Shown: piece by piece, positions 47,006 to 57,369 of the stretch
Position numbering within the stretch: position 1 is the stretch's first letter
How the letters are laid out: each line of letters opens with the position of its first letter
Origin: Cordia subcordata
Taxonomy: Eukaryota > Streptophyta > Magnoliopsida > Boraginales > Cordiaceae
Length of the DNA: 64,000 bases
Reading direction: 5' to 3'
Assembly (NCBI GenBank): GCA_028554755.1
Contig: JAPTOF010000015.1
Span: 14,643,501-14,707,500 of the forward strand
The notes under the pieces: generated by a model
The model's input: only the letters and a program-made list of their open reading frames with translations
The model's database searches: none
Told to the model about the DNA's origin: nothing
Position numbers and translations under genes: made by a program

Positions 47006-48250
47006 TTGGTTGATGAACTGGGCATGATAACGCCGTAAGAAGAATGTACCAAAAAACCTGTTATGCTATGGGGCACGCGGATCAAGAGAGATCGTTGCTA
47101 ATATCATTGGTGAATCATGGTTTCGATTTTGACTAAAGGTTGTCCGCATTGACCAAAGGTGTTCCTACCATTTTTTCATGTACTGAATTCATTTTGAGGT
47201 CTGTTTTGCCAAGTTCTTAATGTATCGAGGGTAAGCCTTGAATTTTGGTAGAACGGTGGTGTTGTAACTGAATTTTATGAAAATTTTGAAGCATTGTCCG
47301 TGCAAATGCATTGAATCAATTAGTGATCAAATTTCTAGACGAGAAAAGTTGGCGTGAGTAAACTAGTTGAAGAAGGTTCAGTTCAAGAGAGGAGTCATGC
47401 AAGGAGAGTTTGTATAGCTGACCGATCAAAGTTCTGGCAAAGCTACTAATAGGGAGTGCTACTGCTGGAATGAAGACCACGTCTGAGATGTATAGAGTTA
47501 AGGGAGGACGCAAATAACCTTGAGAGATCAAGGTCAGACGGCATGGAGAGAGATGTTGAAAGTGACTCCGTTAACTTACTAGGATGTATTGGTAGCCATT
47601 GCCGTGAAAATTATGTCGAATGAGGGCTCCAACATAAAAACTATGAAAAGGTTTCAGTTGTGGCAAGAAAGCTCGAGACTTTTCACTAAGGGAGAAATTT
47701 GTTAGGTTGTGGCTCAAAGTCCAAGCCAATACAAATTAGGAAACATGTGGAAAAAGATAATTAATTGAGTTACCAAATTCAAGACTTGCCTAAAATAGTG
47801 TAGAAGAAATCTTAGGGAGCAAGGATTTCTCTCTTGTAAATAAAAGGTCTTGCAACTTGTATTAGTTGTATCTTAGGGGCCACACCCCATGAAAGGGTAT
47901 AGATGAGAGAGCCTAAGTTTATGAGTAAGAGTTTTGTGTGCTTTTGCTAGAAAAAGACACATGGGGAAGGTTTAGACTCTGTCCGTTCATAAAGTCCTTT
48001 GTGTGTCTTACATTCGTTCTAATCCTCCACGAAGAGAGCCATTGTAAACACTGTGAAGGAGGGTTTTTCTTAGAGTTTTATCCGTGTAAAAACTGTAACA
48101 TATATTATTGTTGAATAGTATATCTTATCCTGGAGGTGGATCGTGGATATAGGCAGACAGCGAACCACATTAAAATATCATGTATTCTTTGTGTATGTTT
48201 TCCGTTGTGCATTGATGTGTATGCATGTCCTTAATTTTCCTAACAATTGT

Positions 48251-49463
48251 GTATATATGACTTTTAAACCCTCCCTCCCTCTCGCCCTTCTCTCCCCAAA
48301 GATGACAAAACCAAAAAGACAACATTATTTATCAAAGAGGCAATCTAGATATATTTCATGAGCTACTATTGGACGACAATTTTAGCTTTATGGAGCTACT
48401 TCAATTTTTACTTTATACATACCAACGCTGAGTCATATTTGACTTCTATTTGCCAAAGAGGCAATCTAGAGACTTCTCGGAAACTAAAATGATTTTTTTC
48501 ACGTGCTTTACAGAAATAGCATCATTTTCCTTGATTTATTAATATTGTTTATTTGACATCCAATATGAAAATAGCTAAAAAATGATTTTGTGGCTATGCT
48601 ATGTTCTACCTTTAGGATGTAATTTAATTTTCTTTATTGGATAGGAAATGTCCATTAATTAAAAGTTAAAGATATGTTATAGCTATAGATACTCAAAAAA
48701 TTGTATTGGTGAACGAAATAGGATAATAGAGTACAATAATTAAGATGATGTATATGTCTGGCATTTTCTTTTTCAGGCACACTTTGATAGCATTTGCAAA
48801 AATACACTCAACAAATGTATATTATTGTCTAACTATTTTTGTTAAGAAAATTCACACATACAAAGACTAAAGCTTGGAAATGAAAATTGAATAACCTTTT
48901 GTGATAAAAAGGATTCAAATGTAAAGTCATGTCCAAGAAAATGCATTACAAAAGAGGTAGTCAACACGACATTCCTTTTTTAAAATGTCATTATTGATGC
49001 TACATGAGAGAAGACAAAGCATTTTGAAGCGACAAAAAGAAATGTAAGTAATTAATGATTGAGTGTTAATTTATTAAGCATTAGAACATTATTATGCATA
49101 GGATAAATATATTATCTTCTAGGGTGCATGAAGTATAGTTTCTCCATAACCTCTGTTGTGAAATGACAAAGTGGCTGAGGATGTATGTTTCTCTTAGTGA
49201 ATAACAAGGGAATAATTCATGCGATGCATGGGAGAAATAAGTATTTTTAATATTTTTATTTATTGTTGATAACTGATTATATTTCTATAGTATATATAAC
49301 AATAAAATGTAAAAAAAATTGAAAATTTTTAAATTTTTAATATTAATAATATTTTTAATGAGTAATCTATAGTAATTGAATACAATTTTAATTTGGAAGT
49401 GAAATCGGAAAAATGCATTCATATCAATGAAAATGGCATATACAATTGGTATTGACAGAAAAG

Positions 49464-49512
<49 letters not shown>

Positions 49513-50390
49513 TACTTTGTATAATATATAGACGGGAATAAATTCATTAAATTAGGAAATTATTTTCATGAAGGAAATTTACCAAAAACTTGAATTACCT
49601 CCGAAAATTTGATTTACCAAATTGTTTCATTTGGTATTGACGGGAAAGATATATATTCTACTTTGTATAATATATAGATTGGGAATAAATTCATTAAATT
49701 AGGAAATTATTTTAATGAAGAAAATTACTTTGATAAAGGAAATTATTAATAATGAAGTGATGAGTTGAATTAGTTAAAGAATTGGCACGTGACATGACTT
49801 AAAAGGCATATACCTTCTTTGTAAAATATATAGATTAATAGTTGCATGGAAATTGTCTTCACACTGTCTACTTTGTTTCAACATTTAGACCTAATCCTAT
49901 ATAAGCTAATAAGGAATCGGAATTGTTAAGTCATACAACCAAGTATTCTTCTATTAGTTATAAAAATACTATTATATAATGGTGAAGTACTTTTTCTTTA
50001 GACAATAAGGTACCCTTGAGTCACACTTTACTTTTTGTAATGTCAAAGTGGCAAGGAGTGTGGTTGTCTTGTGTTCGTAATTGATGCTTTTAAGAAAATT
50101 GCTCTAATTATCACTATTTTGTTTTAACAATTATACCGAAATCTTTGAAGTAGTTAGCTTGTCCACTATTCCACAAGGGTGAATAAAATTTTCAATTGTT
50201 AGCACTATCTCATTTTTTCTTATCTTCTAATATTTTTTGAGTTTTAAAAAATCTATTTCTTATTATTATGTGAAATAAATATATTTAATGAAAATAACTA
50301 TTTCCTTCATCTAGAGTTTATCATTACCAAGTAATATGTAATAGCTATATTCAGTAGTTCTAAAGCACACTTGCCATTGTATAAAGAGGA
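48251..50390 (+). pseudogene. YUCCA relic Y: intron 1, first part
   Basis: It resumes where the TRIM interrupts. It shares with relic Z (22910-23890) the CT-rich run, CCCAAAGATGACAA, ATGGAGCTACTTCAAT, CCAAAGAGGCA, TTTTTCACGTGCTTTA and GAATAACCTTTTGTGATAA blocks, and more weakly with intron 1 of the intact gene. No coding sequence. It includes an (AT)n tract and a direct duplication at 49446-49740, and is cut at 50391 by a gypsy 5' LTR. Confidence 0.55.
49446..49740. repeat. Direct duplication with (AT)n tract
   Basis: Units beginning TTGGTATTGAC at about 49447 and 49631 share TCTACTTTGTATAATATATA, GGGAATAAATTCATTAAATT and AGGAAATTATTTT. The first unit also contains a (TA)n run at about 49468-49510. 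Confidence 0.8.
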
Positions 50391-50736
50391 TGCGGCCCAA
50401 CCTAAGCCCAAATTAATTTTGATTGTTTTAGTTATTCTTTTTAATTATTACTATTCACGTGTTACTGCAGTAATATTTTAGATTTTTATTTATTTCTTTT
50501 TTTAGATGGGTAAAATTAGATTTCAGTCGACGATCAAGATTTAATTTGTCAATAGGTTTTATATATATATGGTCTCTTAGACTCAAGAGACAACTTTTTC
50601 TAGAAATTATTCAATAATATTTTATTCTCTCTCTTAGGATTTATTATCTGAGGGATTTCTTAGCAAATTATAGCCTTGAAATTGTGCTCCTTGATTTTCC
50701 TTCCTACTAGTTTATGTTCTCCAATTATCCACGACA
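50391..50736 (+). repeat. 5' LTR of a deleted Ty3/gypsy element
   Basis: TGCGGCCCAACCTAAGCCC to TTATCCACGACA, 346 bp, collinear with 53223-53638. Primer site TTGGTTATCAAAGC follows at 50741-50754 (Met-tRNA type). It contains CTCAAGAGACA near the probable transcript start region. Confidence 0.8.
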
Positions 50737-50787
50737 TTAATTGGTTATCAAAGCAAGATTTTTTCTTCAGCTAATTTCAAGTTCACA

Positions 50788-51890
50788 ATGCCTCCAAGGA
50801 GAAAAGGAGGTCATGGTGTAGCAGCTAGAGTTTTTTCCCCTGACCAACAAAACGAGATGAAGAAATACAGGAGTTGAGACGACAAGTTGAAACCTTAACC
50901 CAGCACCTTGCACAACTGGAAACTCCAACTCATGACGATGATGATTCAGAGGAAGAGATGATTGAACACCCTTTTCATAATCGTGCATAACGACATGTGC
51001 CTTATGTACGGGAAGAACAAAAGCGGGATGGAGGTTTTAAAATTGAAATGCTTGAATTCAATGGAGGAATTCAAGTAGAAGAATTTAGTGATTGATTGGC
51101 TGCAGTTGAGAGGATCTTTAATTTTAAAGATGTTCCTAGAAATAAAAAGGTGAAATTAGCAGCTTTGAGATTAAGAGCGTGTGCATCTGCATGGTAGAAT
51201 CAACTTAATTTAACACGCCAAAGAAGGGAAAAGTCGAAAATTTTAGGTTGGGAAAAAATGAAAAAGAAGTTGCGAAAAAATTTTCTATCTTTCAATTCTA
51301 TCCAAACCATGTATCAAAGGTTGCAAAACCTTCATCAGGGCAAACACACTGTTAATGAATACACAAAATAATTCTATCAATTAATAATGTGCAATGACTT
51401 ATCTGAGAGTGAGGAATAGTTGGTAGCCAGATATACTGGTGGACTCAGGCAAAACCATTCAAGACACACTTGCTCTTCACAATTTTTGGACTGTTTCAGA
51501 AGTATTCCAACGTGTGTTAATGGAGAAAAATAGCAAAATAGAAGTAGTAATCGGGCTGCATAATCGTGATATGAACAGAAGCATTCCAACGTGTGTTAGT
51601 GGAGAAAAATAGCAAAAGAGAAGTAGTAATCGGGCTGCATAATCGTGATTCTATGACCAGATTTGCAAACCAAAATCAACAAGGTCAAAGAAGGGGTTTT
51701 GACAACCGTGAGACACAAATAGGTGCACCAAGGAGTAATTCAGCAAACCGAATAACTAATATGGCACCAAAAAATAGAAATCAAGGTGGTGGATCAACAA
51801 TTTATTACTATAAGTGTAGGGATTCTAATCATAAATTTGTGAGTGTAGAAAAAACAATAGTAGAGAAGGAAAGAACTTGTTGACGAAGAA
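50788..51890 (+). pseudogene. Ty3/gypsy gag, disrupted, with 79-bp duplication
   Basis: The ATG at 50788 opens MPPRRKGGHGVAARVF, a standard plant gypsy gag start. A coiled region, a capsid-like core (decayed EFNGGIQVEEF, then REKSK.. region at about 51225) and a tail with Q/N-rich residues (51593-51883) follow. A 79-bp direct duplication (units from about 51503 and 51582, sharing ATTCCAACGTGTGTTA and CGGGCTGCATAATCGTGAT) and many stops disrupt it. The zinc knuckle is reduced to YYKCRDSNHKF. Confidence 0.7.
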
Positions 51891-52096
51891 TTATGATCAA
51901 GAAGACGAAGAAAGAAGACGAAGAAGAAGAGCCTATATATGATGAAAGTTGTGAAGATGATGAAGCTGATATGGTATTCAAAGATGTTGGTGAGTCTCTT
52001 GTGATTCGAAAAATCCTTATTGCTCCAAAATAAGACTCTGTAGATGATTGGCTACGTACTAATATTTTTCACATTACTTGCATTATTAGTGAAAAG

Positions 52097-52345
52097 GTGT
52101 GTAAGCTTATCATTAATAGTGGAAGTTCCAAAAATATTATATCTAAAGAAGTTGTTTCCAAACTAAATTTGCCAGTAAAGCCACACCCTCTACCCTATAA
52201 CCTCGCATGGTTTAAAAAGGGGAATGAGGTATCTATCACTAAACGTTGTCTCATTTCTTTTTCTATTGGTAATAAATACTTTTATAAGGTGCTTTGTGAT
52301 GTTGTGACTATGGATGTATGTCACATGTTATTGGGTAGACCGTGA
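52097..52345 (+). pseudogene. Ty3/gypsy protease remnant
   Basis: The stretch CKLIINSGSSKNIISKEVVS followed by HMLLGRP is a retropepsin; the catalytic D(S)G is NSG here, so the active-site aspartate is changed. A 39-bp direct duplication (TAGACC..AATGG, units from about 52336 and 52375) follows immediately. Confidence 0.75.
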
Positions 52346-52599
52346 TAGTATGATCGTAATGTGAACTATAATGGTAGACCATGGCAGTATGATCTTAATG
52401 TGAAGCATAATGGTAGGAAAAATACTTATATGTTATAAAAAGACAGCAAGAAGATTATTCTAGTTCCTACTAAAGATTAGAGTGTGTCAACACAAAAGAA
52501 ATCAGATTCTATTAATTTTCTTTCTATGGCCAAATTTGCTAAACAGTTGGAGGAGTCTGGAACTGCATTTACTTTGATTGGAAAGAAAATAACATCCTA

Positions 52600-53213
52600 T
52601 ACTTCCATACTAAATGAGGTGCAGCCTACTCTTAAGGAGTTTAGTGATGTCATGTTTGATGAATTGCCACCATGATTACCACCAATGAGAGATGTGTAAC
52701 ATTGTATTGACTTGACACCAGGTGCAAGTGTGCTGAATAAAGCTCACTATCGAATGAGTCCAAAACAGCAAAAAGAATTGAATAGACAACTGAGTGAACT
52801 TTTAGAAAGAGGTTATATTCGTGAAAGTATGAGCCCATGTGCAGTTCCAGCTTTGTTAGTTCCAAAAAAGGATAGAAGTTGTCATATGTGCAGTGATAGC
52901 AAAGCAATTAATAAGATTACCATGACGATGAAGAACACAGCGACAACGACATGTTGTGTTTGAAGTCGAAGACTATATGTGGGCTATTTTGACACGTAAT
53001 TGTTACCCTGTTAGAGAATACCACAAGCTTAGTGCATGGAAGATTGGACCTTGTAAGATTGCTGAGAAAATAAATGATAATGCTTATCGCTTGAAGTTTC
53101 CTAGTCATGTTACTATTTCAGATGTTTTCATTGTCAAGCATCTTGTTTCTTATCATGGTGATTTGGTGGATGATAGTGGTGAAAACTCGAGGACAAATTC
53201 TTTTCGCACCTAA
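52600..53213 (+). pseudogene. RT N-terminus fused to integrase C-terminus by deletion
   Basis: RT starts normally ([18 protein letters not shown], then [20 protein letters not shown] and SKAINKIT, 52712-52920). Within about 30 bases the sequence becomes the C-terminal integrase region ([45 protein letters not shown]; 52956-53213) that should lie more than 2 kb further on. The catalytic RT, RNase H and integrase core are missing. The element keeps LTRs and primer site but cannot encode enzymes. Confidence 0.85.
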
Positions 53214-53222
53214 AGAGACTAA

Positions 53223-53638
53223 TGCAGCCCAGCCTAAGCCCAAGCCCAAATTGATTTTGATTGTTTTAGTTTTATTTTTTTAATTGTTATTGTTCATGTG
53301 TTACTACTCACGTGTTATTATAGCAATATTTTATGTTTTTATTTATTTTCTTTTTTAGATGGTAAGATTAGATTTTAGTCGATGGTTCAAGATTTAATCT
53401 TTCAGTAAGGTTTTCTTATATATATATATATATATATATGTATACATATATAGATATAGATATATGTCTATATGTCTCCTAGACTCAAGAGACACAACTT
53501 TTTCTAGAAATTATTCATTAATATTTTATTCTCTCTCCTAAAGTTTATTATCTTATAGATTTCTTGGCAAATTTTAGCCTTGAAATTGCACTCATTGATT
53601 TTCCTTCCTACTTGTTTATGTTCTCCAATTAGCCGATA
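53223..53638 (+). repeat. 3' LTR of the deleted Ty3/gypsy element
   Basis: TGCAGCCCAGCCTAAGCCC to about CCAATTAGCCGATA, collinear with the 5' LTR; longer because of an inserted duplication (AAGCCCAAGCCC) and an expanded (TA)n tract at 53419-53465. I do not see a clean 5-bp target duplication. Confidence 0.75.
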
Positions 53639-54085
53639 TGTTAAAAGGGTAGATCAATTCAATAAGTGTTAAAGTTTGGCCTGTATTGCTTATTAGCCAA
53701 GAAATCCTAGTTGTTATCGAATTAAGATTCCTAGATGAATTAATGAACTTAGAAGAGCTATGAAACTATGCAGTAGTTGTGAGACATCGTGAGCAAGAAA
53801 AGAGAAAGGAATTAGGGGCTCTCAAGCCCGAGCCTCCTCCACTGTGTATTCTTGATTCATAGTGGAACTATCTCTTATCTAATCATAAATGTAGGCTTCA
53901 TGTTGAACCACGTAAAACGTTACGTCTACCATTGTATCTTTCTCATTTATCTTCGTTCTAAGACCCAAATTCCCAACAATATGAAATGGGAACTTTATAT
54001 TTCCAAAATTCTATGGATATCATTTTCACTATCTTAGGAAAATAAACAAAATTGTAACGGTCAAACCTCCTCTCTCTCTCTCTCT

Positions 54086-54147
<62 letters not shown>

Positions 54148-54506
54148 GGGTGAGCGAAATTTAATAGAGGCTCAAACAAGGGTTTACTATGCGAAGGAAG
54201 TAAGCTACAAGCATTACCAATTGCTTTTGTTTAAATGTTAAAAAAAAAAATAAGGTGGAATAAGGCTCAGCCAGCGCAGCCTTTGCACACTAAACTCAAG
54301 CATAGGAAAGCCTACCCCCCTTCTCCCATGCTGAGTCACAGGCAGTGCCTCAGAAAGCACAGACGAGCCACATACCGGCCTATCTTCTTTCTAATTGCAA
54401 TCTCCCTCCAGCCTAAAGGGATTGGACGGCTCTTGGTGTATATATATATTTTATATGTATATGTATATGCATAACATATTGACATTTATGCTTATTGTTG
54501 GTTGAG
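53639..54506. other. No gene; microsatellites
   Basis: Contains a (CT)n-(AT)n tract at 54067-54145 and otherwise unassigned sequence, presumably more of relic Y intron 1. A minus-strand ORF here is just the translated (TA)n run. Confidence 0.6.
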
Positions 54507-55180
54507 ATATGTATTATTAATAAAGAAGTCATTCATTATAATGGTATTACTAAAATATGATCCAACTTTGTAGGGGTAAGGATACCGTACACTCTAAGTT
54601 ATGTGCATCAATATAGTATGGTGCACATGTTCATAATCTTTGTATTATATGTTCACAATTGTTTAATTATATACAAATCGCAAGTTTTATTTTTACAATT
54701 TTAACATAAAATGTTCAAAACTTTTAATTGTTCATAATTTACTTATCCATTGCTCTTATTTTATATGTTCAAAAGTTTTATATCATATGTTCACTATAAT
54801 AGATTACCTATTTACGATTGTTTAAGATATATTCACAATATATAAACGATATGTTCACAACTTGTGAACAACATGTTCACAATCGGTGAACGATTTTAGA
54901 GTTCGCAGTTGGAGTGTTACAAGTGTCCGATCAACAATTGAATTCTTGTGTGGTGTTCGTCAACATGAGGAGAGTGAATTAATTAAATTTCACGTTGATT
55001 CGACAACCGAATTGTAGGATCTATTGGCAATGCACCATGCACATTTGGATATATCATAACGTGGGTGTATGGTATAATTTACAACTTTGTAATGGATTTA
55101 ATATTAGCATTCTTTTGAAGCTCAAGTATGGTAGTGGAATAGGTGTGAGCATAGATTCAATGCAGTAGGATTTCTAATTG
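54507..55180 (+). pseudogene. YUCCA relic Y: exon 2, split by a Mutator-like element
   Basis: After an acceptor-like GTTGAG, the relic ATATGTATTATTAATAAAG and ATGGTATTACTAAAATATGA correspond to the first 65 bases of intact exon 2. The inserted element covers 54573-55082; exon 2 continues from 55092 with ATGGATTTAATATTAGC and TTTTGAAGCTCAAGTATGG, nearly identical to the intact gene at 27853-27890, then decays by about 55180. Confidence 0.75.
54573..55082. mobile_element. Non-autonomous Mutator-like element
   Basis: A 510-bp insertion flanked by a perfect 9-bp target duplication AACTTTGTA (54564-54572 and 55083-55091), the size typical of MULEs. Ends GGGGTAAGGATACCGTACAC and (inverted) GTAAATTATACCATACACCC are imperfect terminal inverted repeats. 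The interior carries about seven ATGTTCA(C)AA-type motifs. No transposase. Confidence 0.85.
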
Positions 55181-55424
55181 TTTAAAGGAATGTTAGATAT
55201 AACTCATTTCTCATAATCTAGATGTGGAAATTTAGAAGTAATAGATTATGTACTACGTAGCTTACAAGGGATTAGGATCCTTTATTGATATGTTTTTACC
55301 CATCTATAAATGGTTAGAATTTTCCTCATATCAATATGAGAAAATTATTCATATGCAATAATCTTAATCCAACTTAGAAATATGTTAGAAACCCTGACTA
55401 GATAAGCCAAAGGATATATTTCCA

Positions 55425-55525
55425 ACAGAATGAGAAGCTGGAAATGGAGTATATTTTGCAACTTCTTACAAGGACTATCTTAGATATCAACAGATCCAAA
55501 AGTCATTGCCAATGATGTTCACTTA
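55425..55525 (+). pseudogene. YUCCA relic Y: exon 4
   Basis: It aligns with intact exon 4 (about 28540-28640): GGAGTATATTTTGCAACTTC, TAGATATCAACAGATCCAA, GTCATTGCCAATGATGTTCA. Exon 3 is at best a faint trace (ATGCAATAATCTT at about 55355). Downstream AATATCAATAGGTTTTATAT resembles the 3' flank of the intact gene. Confidence 0.75.
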
Positions 55526-55529
55526 CAGT

Positions 55530-56270
55530 GTTTCCTTGAATTCACAGTCATTTTCATTCTTTTCCAATTGGAATATCAATAGGTTTTATATAATTTTAAA
55601 GCGTTATTGATTACCTTAAGATAATGAGGCAAAATGCCATTTTGATCATTTGTAAGACGAAACTATGCCCGTATACACAAGGATATTAAGAATCATATTA
55701 CAACTTAAAGATCCCTAGTACTCTTCTCTTTGATGAAAGAAATATTAGAAGACTTCACCAACTCAGTATCTAGTTTTAAAAAAAAAAAAAAAGTTTGAAC
55801 CTTTAGCTATTATGTCATGTATAAATTTTTTATTGAAAATTTATTTGCAAATTTTGAGATTAGGTTTAATATTCGTTGTGGCCTATACTTGAATGGGCAT
55901 AGGAATCTTAGTCCCGGCCAAAAACATGTTCTTATAAGGATTAGTCTTCTCTCTCTTTGTAAATTCTAAGTTACTGTATTGAGTTAGTACTTGACACAAA
56001 GAACAACAAGCGAGAGAGAGAGAGAGAGAGAGATACAGAGGGAGAGAGATTCAAAGCCCAAGCCATCGCTTTGTGTATTCAATGATCGATATAGTGTAAT
56101 ACTCTTGTCTACACATAGATGTAGACATTATCCTAAATTATATTAAATAGAGTATCCATTTCTCAATCTCTATTTAATTATTCGTTCTAACACCTCAAAT
56201 TCCTCACAAACTAGTACTAAAGTCCGATTTACAGAACTAAGCATGATGGTGTGGGTGTGAGAAAACACAC
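55530..56270. other. Intergenic; (GA)n microsatellite
   Basis: No gene seen. An A-run lies at 55777-55790 and a (GA)n tract at 56011-56032. Confidence 0.6.
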
Positions 56271-56273
56271 TAA

Positions 56274-56506
56274 GGGCTCGTTTGAATTGACTTTTTTCAA
56301 AAGCGTTTTTTTTAACAATTTCTGAAAAATAACTTTTTTTTAGAAGATGAAAATTCTGACTTCTAAAAAAAATTATATTTGAATTTTTTTTTTAGAATTT
56401 CAGCTTTTTTAGAAACCAAATCATATAGCTATTGCAAATTTAACATAAATTTTTCAGAGAAAAAAATACTTTTTCATAAAAAAAAAAAGCCAATCCAAAC
56501 AAGCTC
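56274..56506. mobile_element. Tourist-like MITE
   Basis: A 233-bp element beginning GGGCTCGTTTGAATTGACTT and ending GCCAATCCAAACAAGCTC (inverted match), flanked by TAA on both sides (56271-56273 and 56507-56509). GGGC(T/C)..GTTTGG ends with TAA duplication are typical of PIF/Harbinger MITEs. The interior is A/T homopolymer-rich with a hairpin tendency. Confidence 0.8.
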
Positions 56507-57160
56507 TAAGAAGACTTTTTCACGTTCCGCAATTGGTTTCCCAATGTTGGTGGCATGAAAAAAAAATCTGAATTCATGCGCACGGACAAGAATTAGGCAC
56601 GAAAAATGAGAGAACGGAGCTACTATGCAGTGGCTAATAGTAGTGGACGGTGGATATCTATGAAGACGGTAATCAGACCACGGTGTTAACATAATGACTA
56701 CAAATAATTATTGTCACATTATCATTGATATACAAAATTAAATAATAAAATTATAACGTAACCATTAAATTTTTTTTTTTCCAGATCTATTAACTTAGAT
56801 ATATCACTTCCCAACAAATTCCTCCCGCAGAGGAACAATTGATCTACCTTTATCATGCGAGTAGAACCCAATTATCAGCTCACGAGAAATGTTAGCAATC
56901 ACTGCCATAATCAGTTAATAACCGAAGCCAAACCAGAAAACTTCAGTTAAACAATCTAAATTATTAATATAATTCAATTCAATTTCGGTTATTAACTCTT
57001 AAAAATTCAAAAACTTGGTTATTAAAATTTGACTATGGTTTCGGTTAAGTTAAACCGTAGATAAAATGTAGAAGTGAAGATAGCAGTCATGTTATCTCGT
57101 TCGTTTTCCTGTCACCCTGAATTGTAGAGGTAAGATGCTTGTGCGGAATAAGATGTACGT

Positions 57161-57366
57161 ACATTTTCTAGACATTTATATCAAGAAAGCAGAGGGCTAG
57201 TTTACCAGAGAATTATGTATGTCAAACCTTATATAAAATAACCAAAAAAATGAATAAGCAAATACATTTTCTAGACATTTATATCAAGAAAGCAGAGGGC
57301 TAGTTTACCAGAGAATTATGTATGTCAAACCTTATATAAAATAACCAAAAAAATGAATAAGCAAAT
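57161..57366. repeat. Perfect 103-bp tandem duplication
   Basis: Units 57161-57263 and 57264-57366 appear identical (start ACATTTTCTAGACATTTATA, end ATGAATAAGCAAAT). A third start (ACATTTTCT) follows. A diverged relative of the flanking sequence (CCTGAATT.TAGAGGT.AGAT) occurs again at about 57776. Confidence 0.95.
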
Positions 57367-57369
57367 ACA

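Larger units (their letters stand above)
45652..48245 (+). mobile_element. TRIM-like LTR element with TSD
   Basis: 5' LTR 45652-46991 (TGTTGGGTT..TTTCCCAACA; 536 bp once an inserted hAT element is discounted) and 3' LTR 47700-48245 (TGTTAGGTT..TTTCCTAACA, 546 bp) are collinear throughout. The internal domain is only 708 bp with no coding motif. A primer site lies at 46994 and a purine tract (AAGGGAGAAATT) precedes the 3' LTR. A perfect 5-bp target duplication ATTGT flanks it (45647-45651 and 48246-48250). LTR pair, primer site and tiny internal region define a terminal-repeat retrotransposon in miniature or a small LARD-like derivative. Confidence 0.85.

Noticed and set aside
50391..53638. 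Clean target duplication for the deleted gypsy
   Set aside because: Flanks GAGGA (left) and TGTTA (right) do not match, and the right LTR end is blurred, so none is claimed.
53958..54179. ORF with a long I-Y repeat
   Set aside because: It is a translated (TA)n microsatellite.
45162..55525. A second functional YUCCA gene
   Set aside because: Frameshifts, stops, missing exon parts and insertions in every recognisable exon rule out a working gene.
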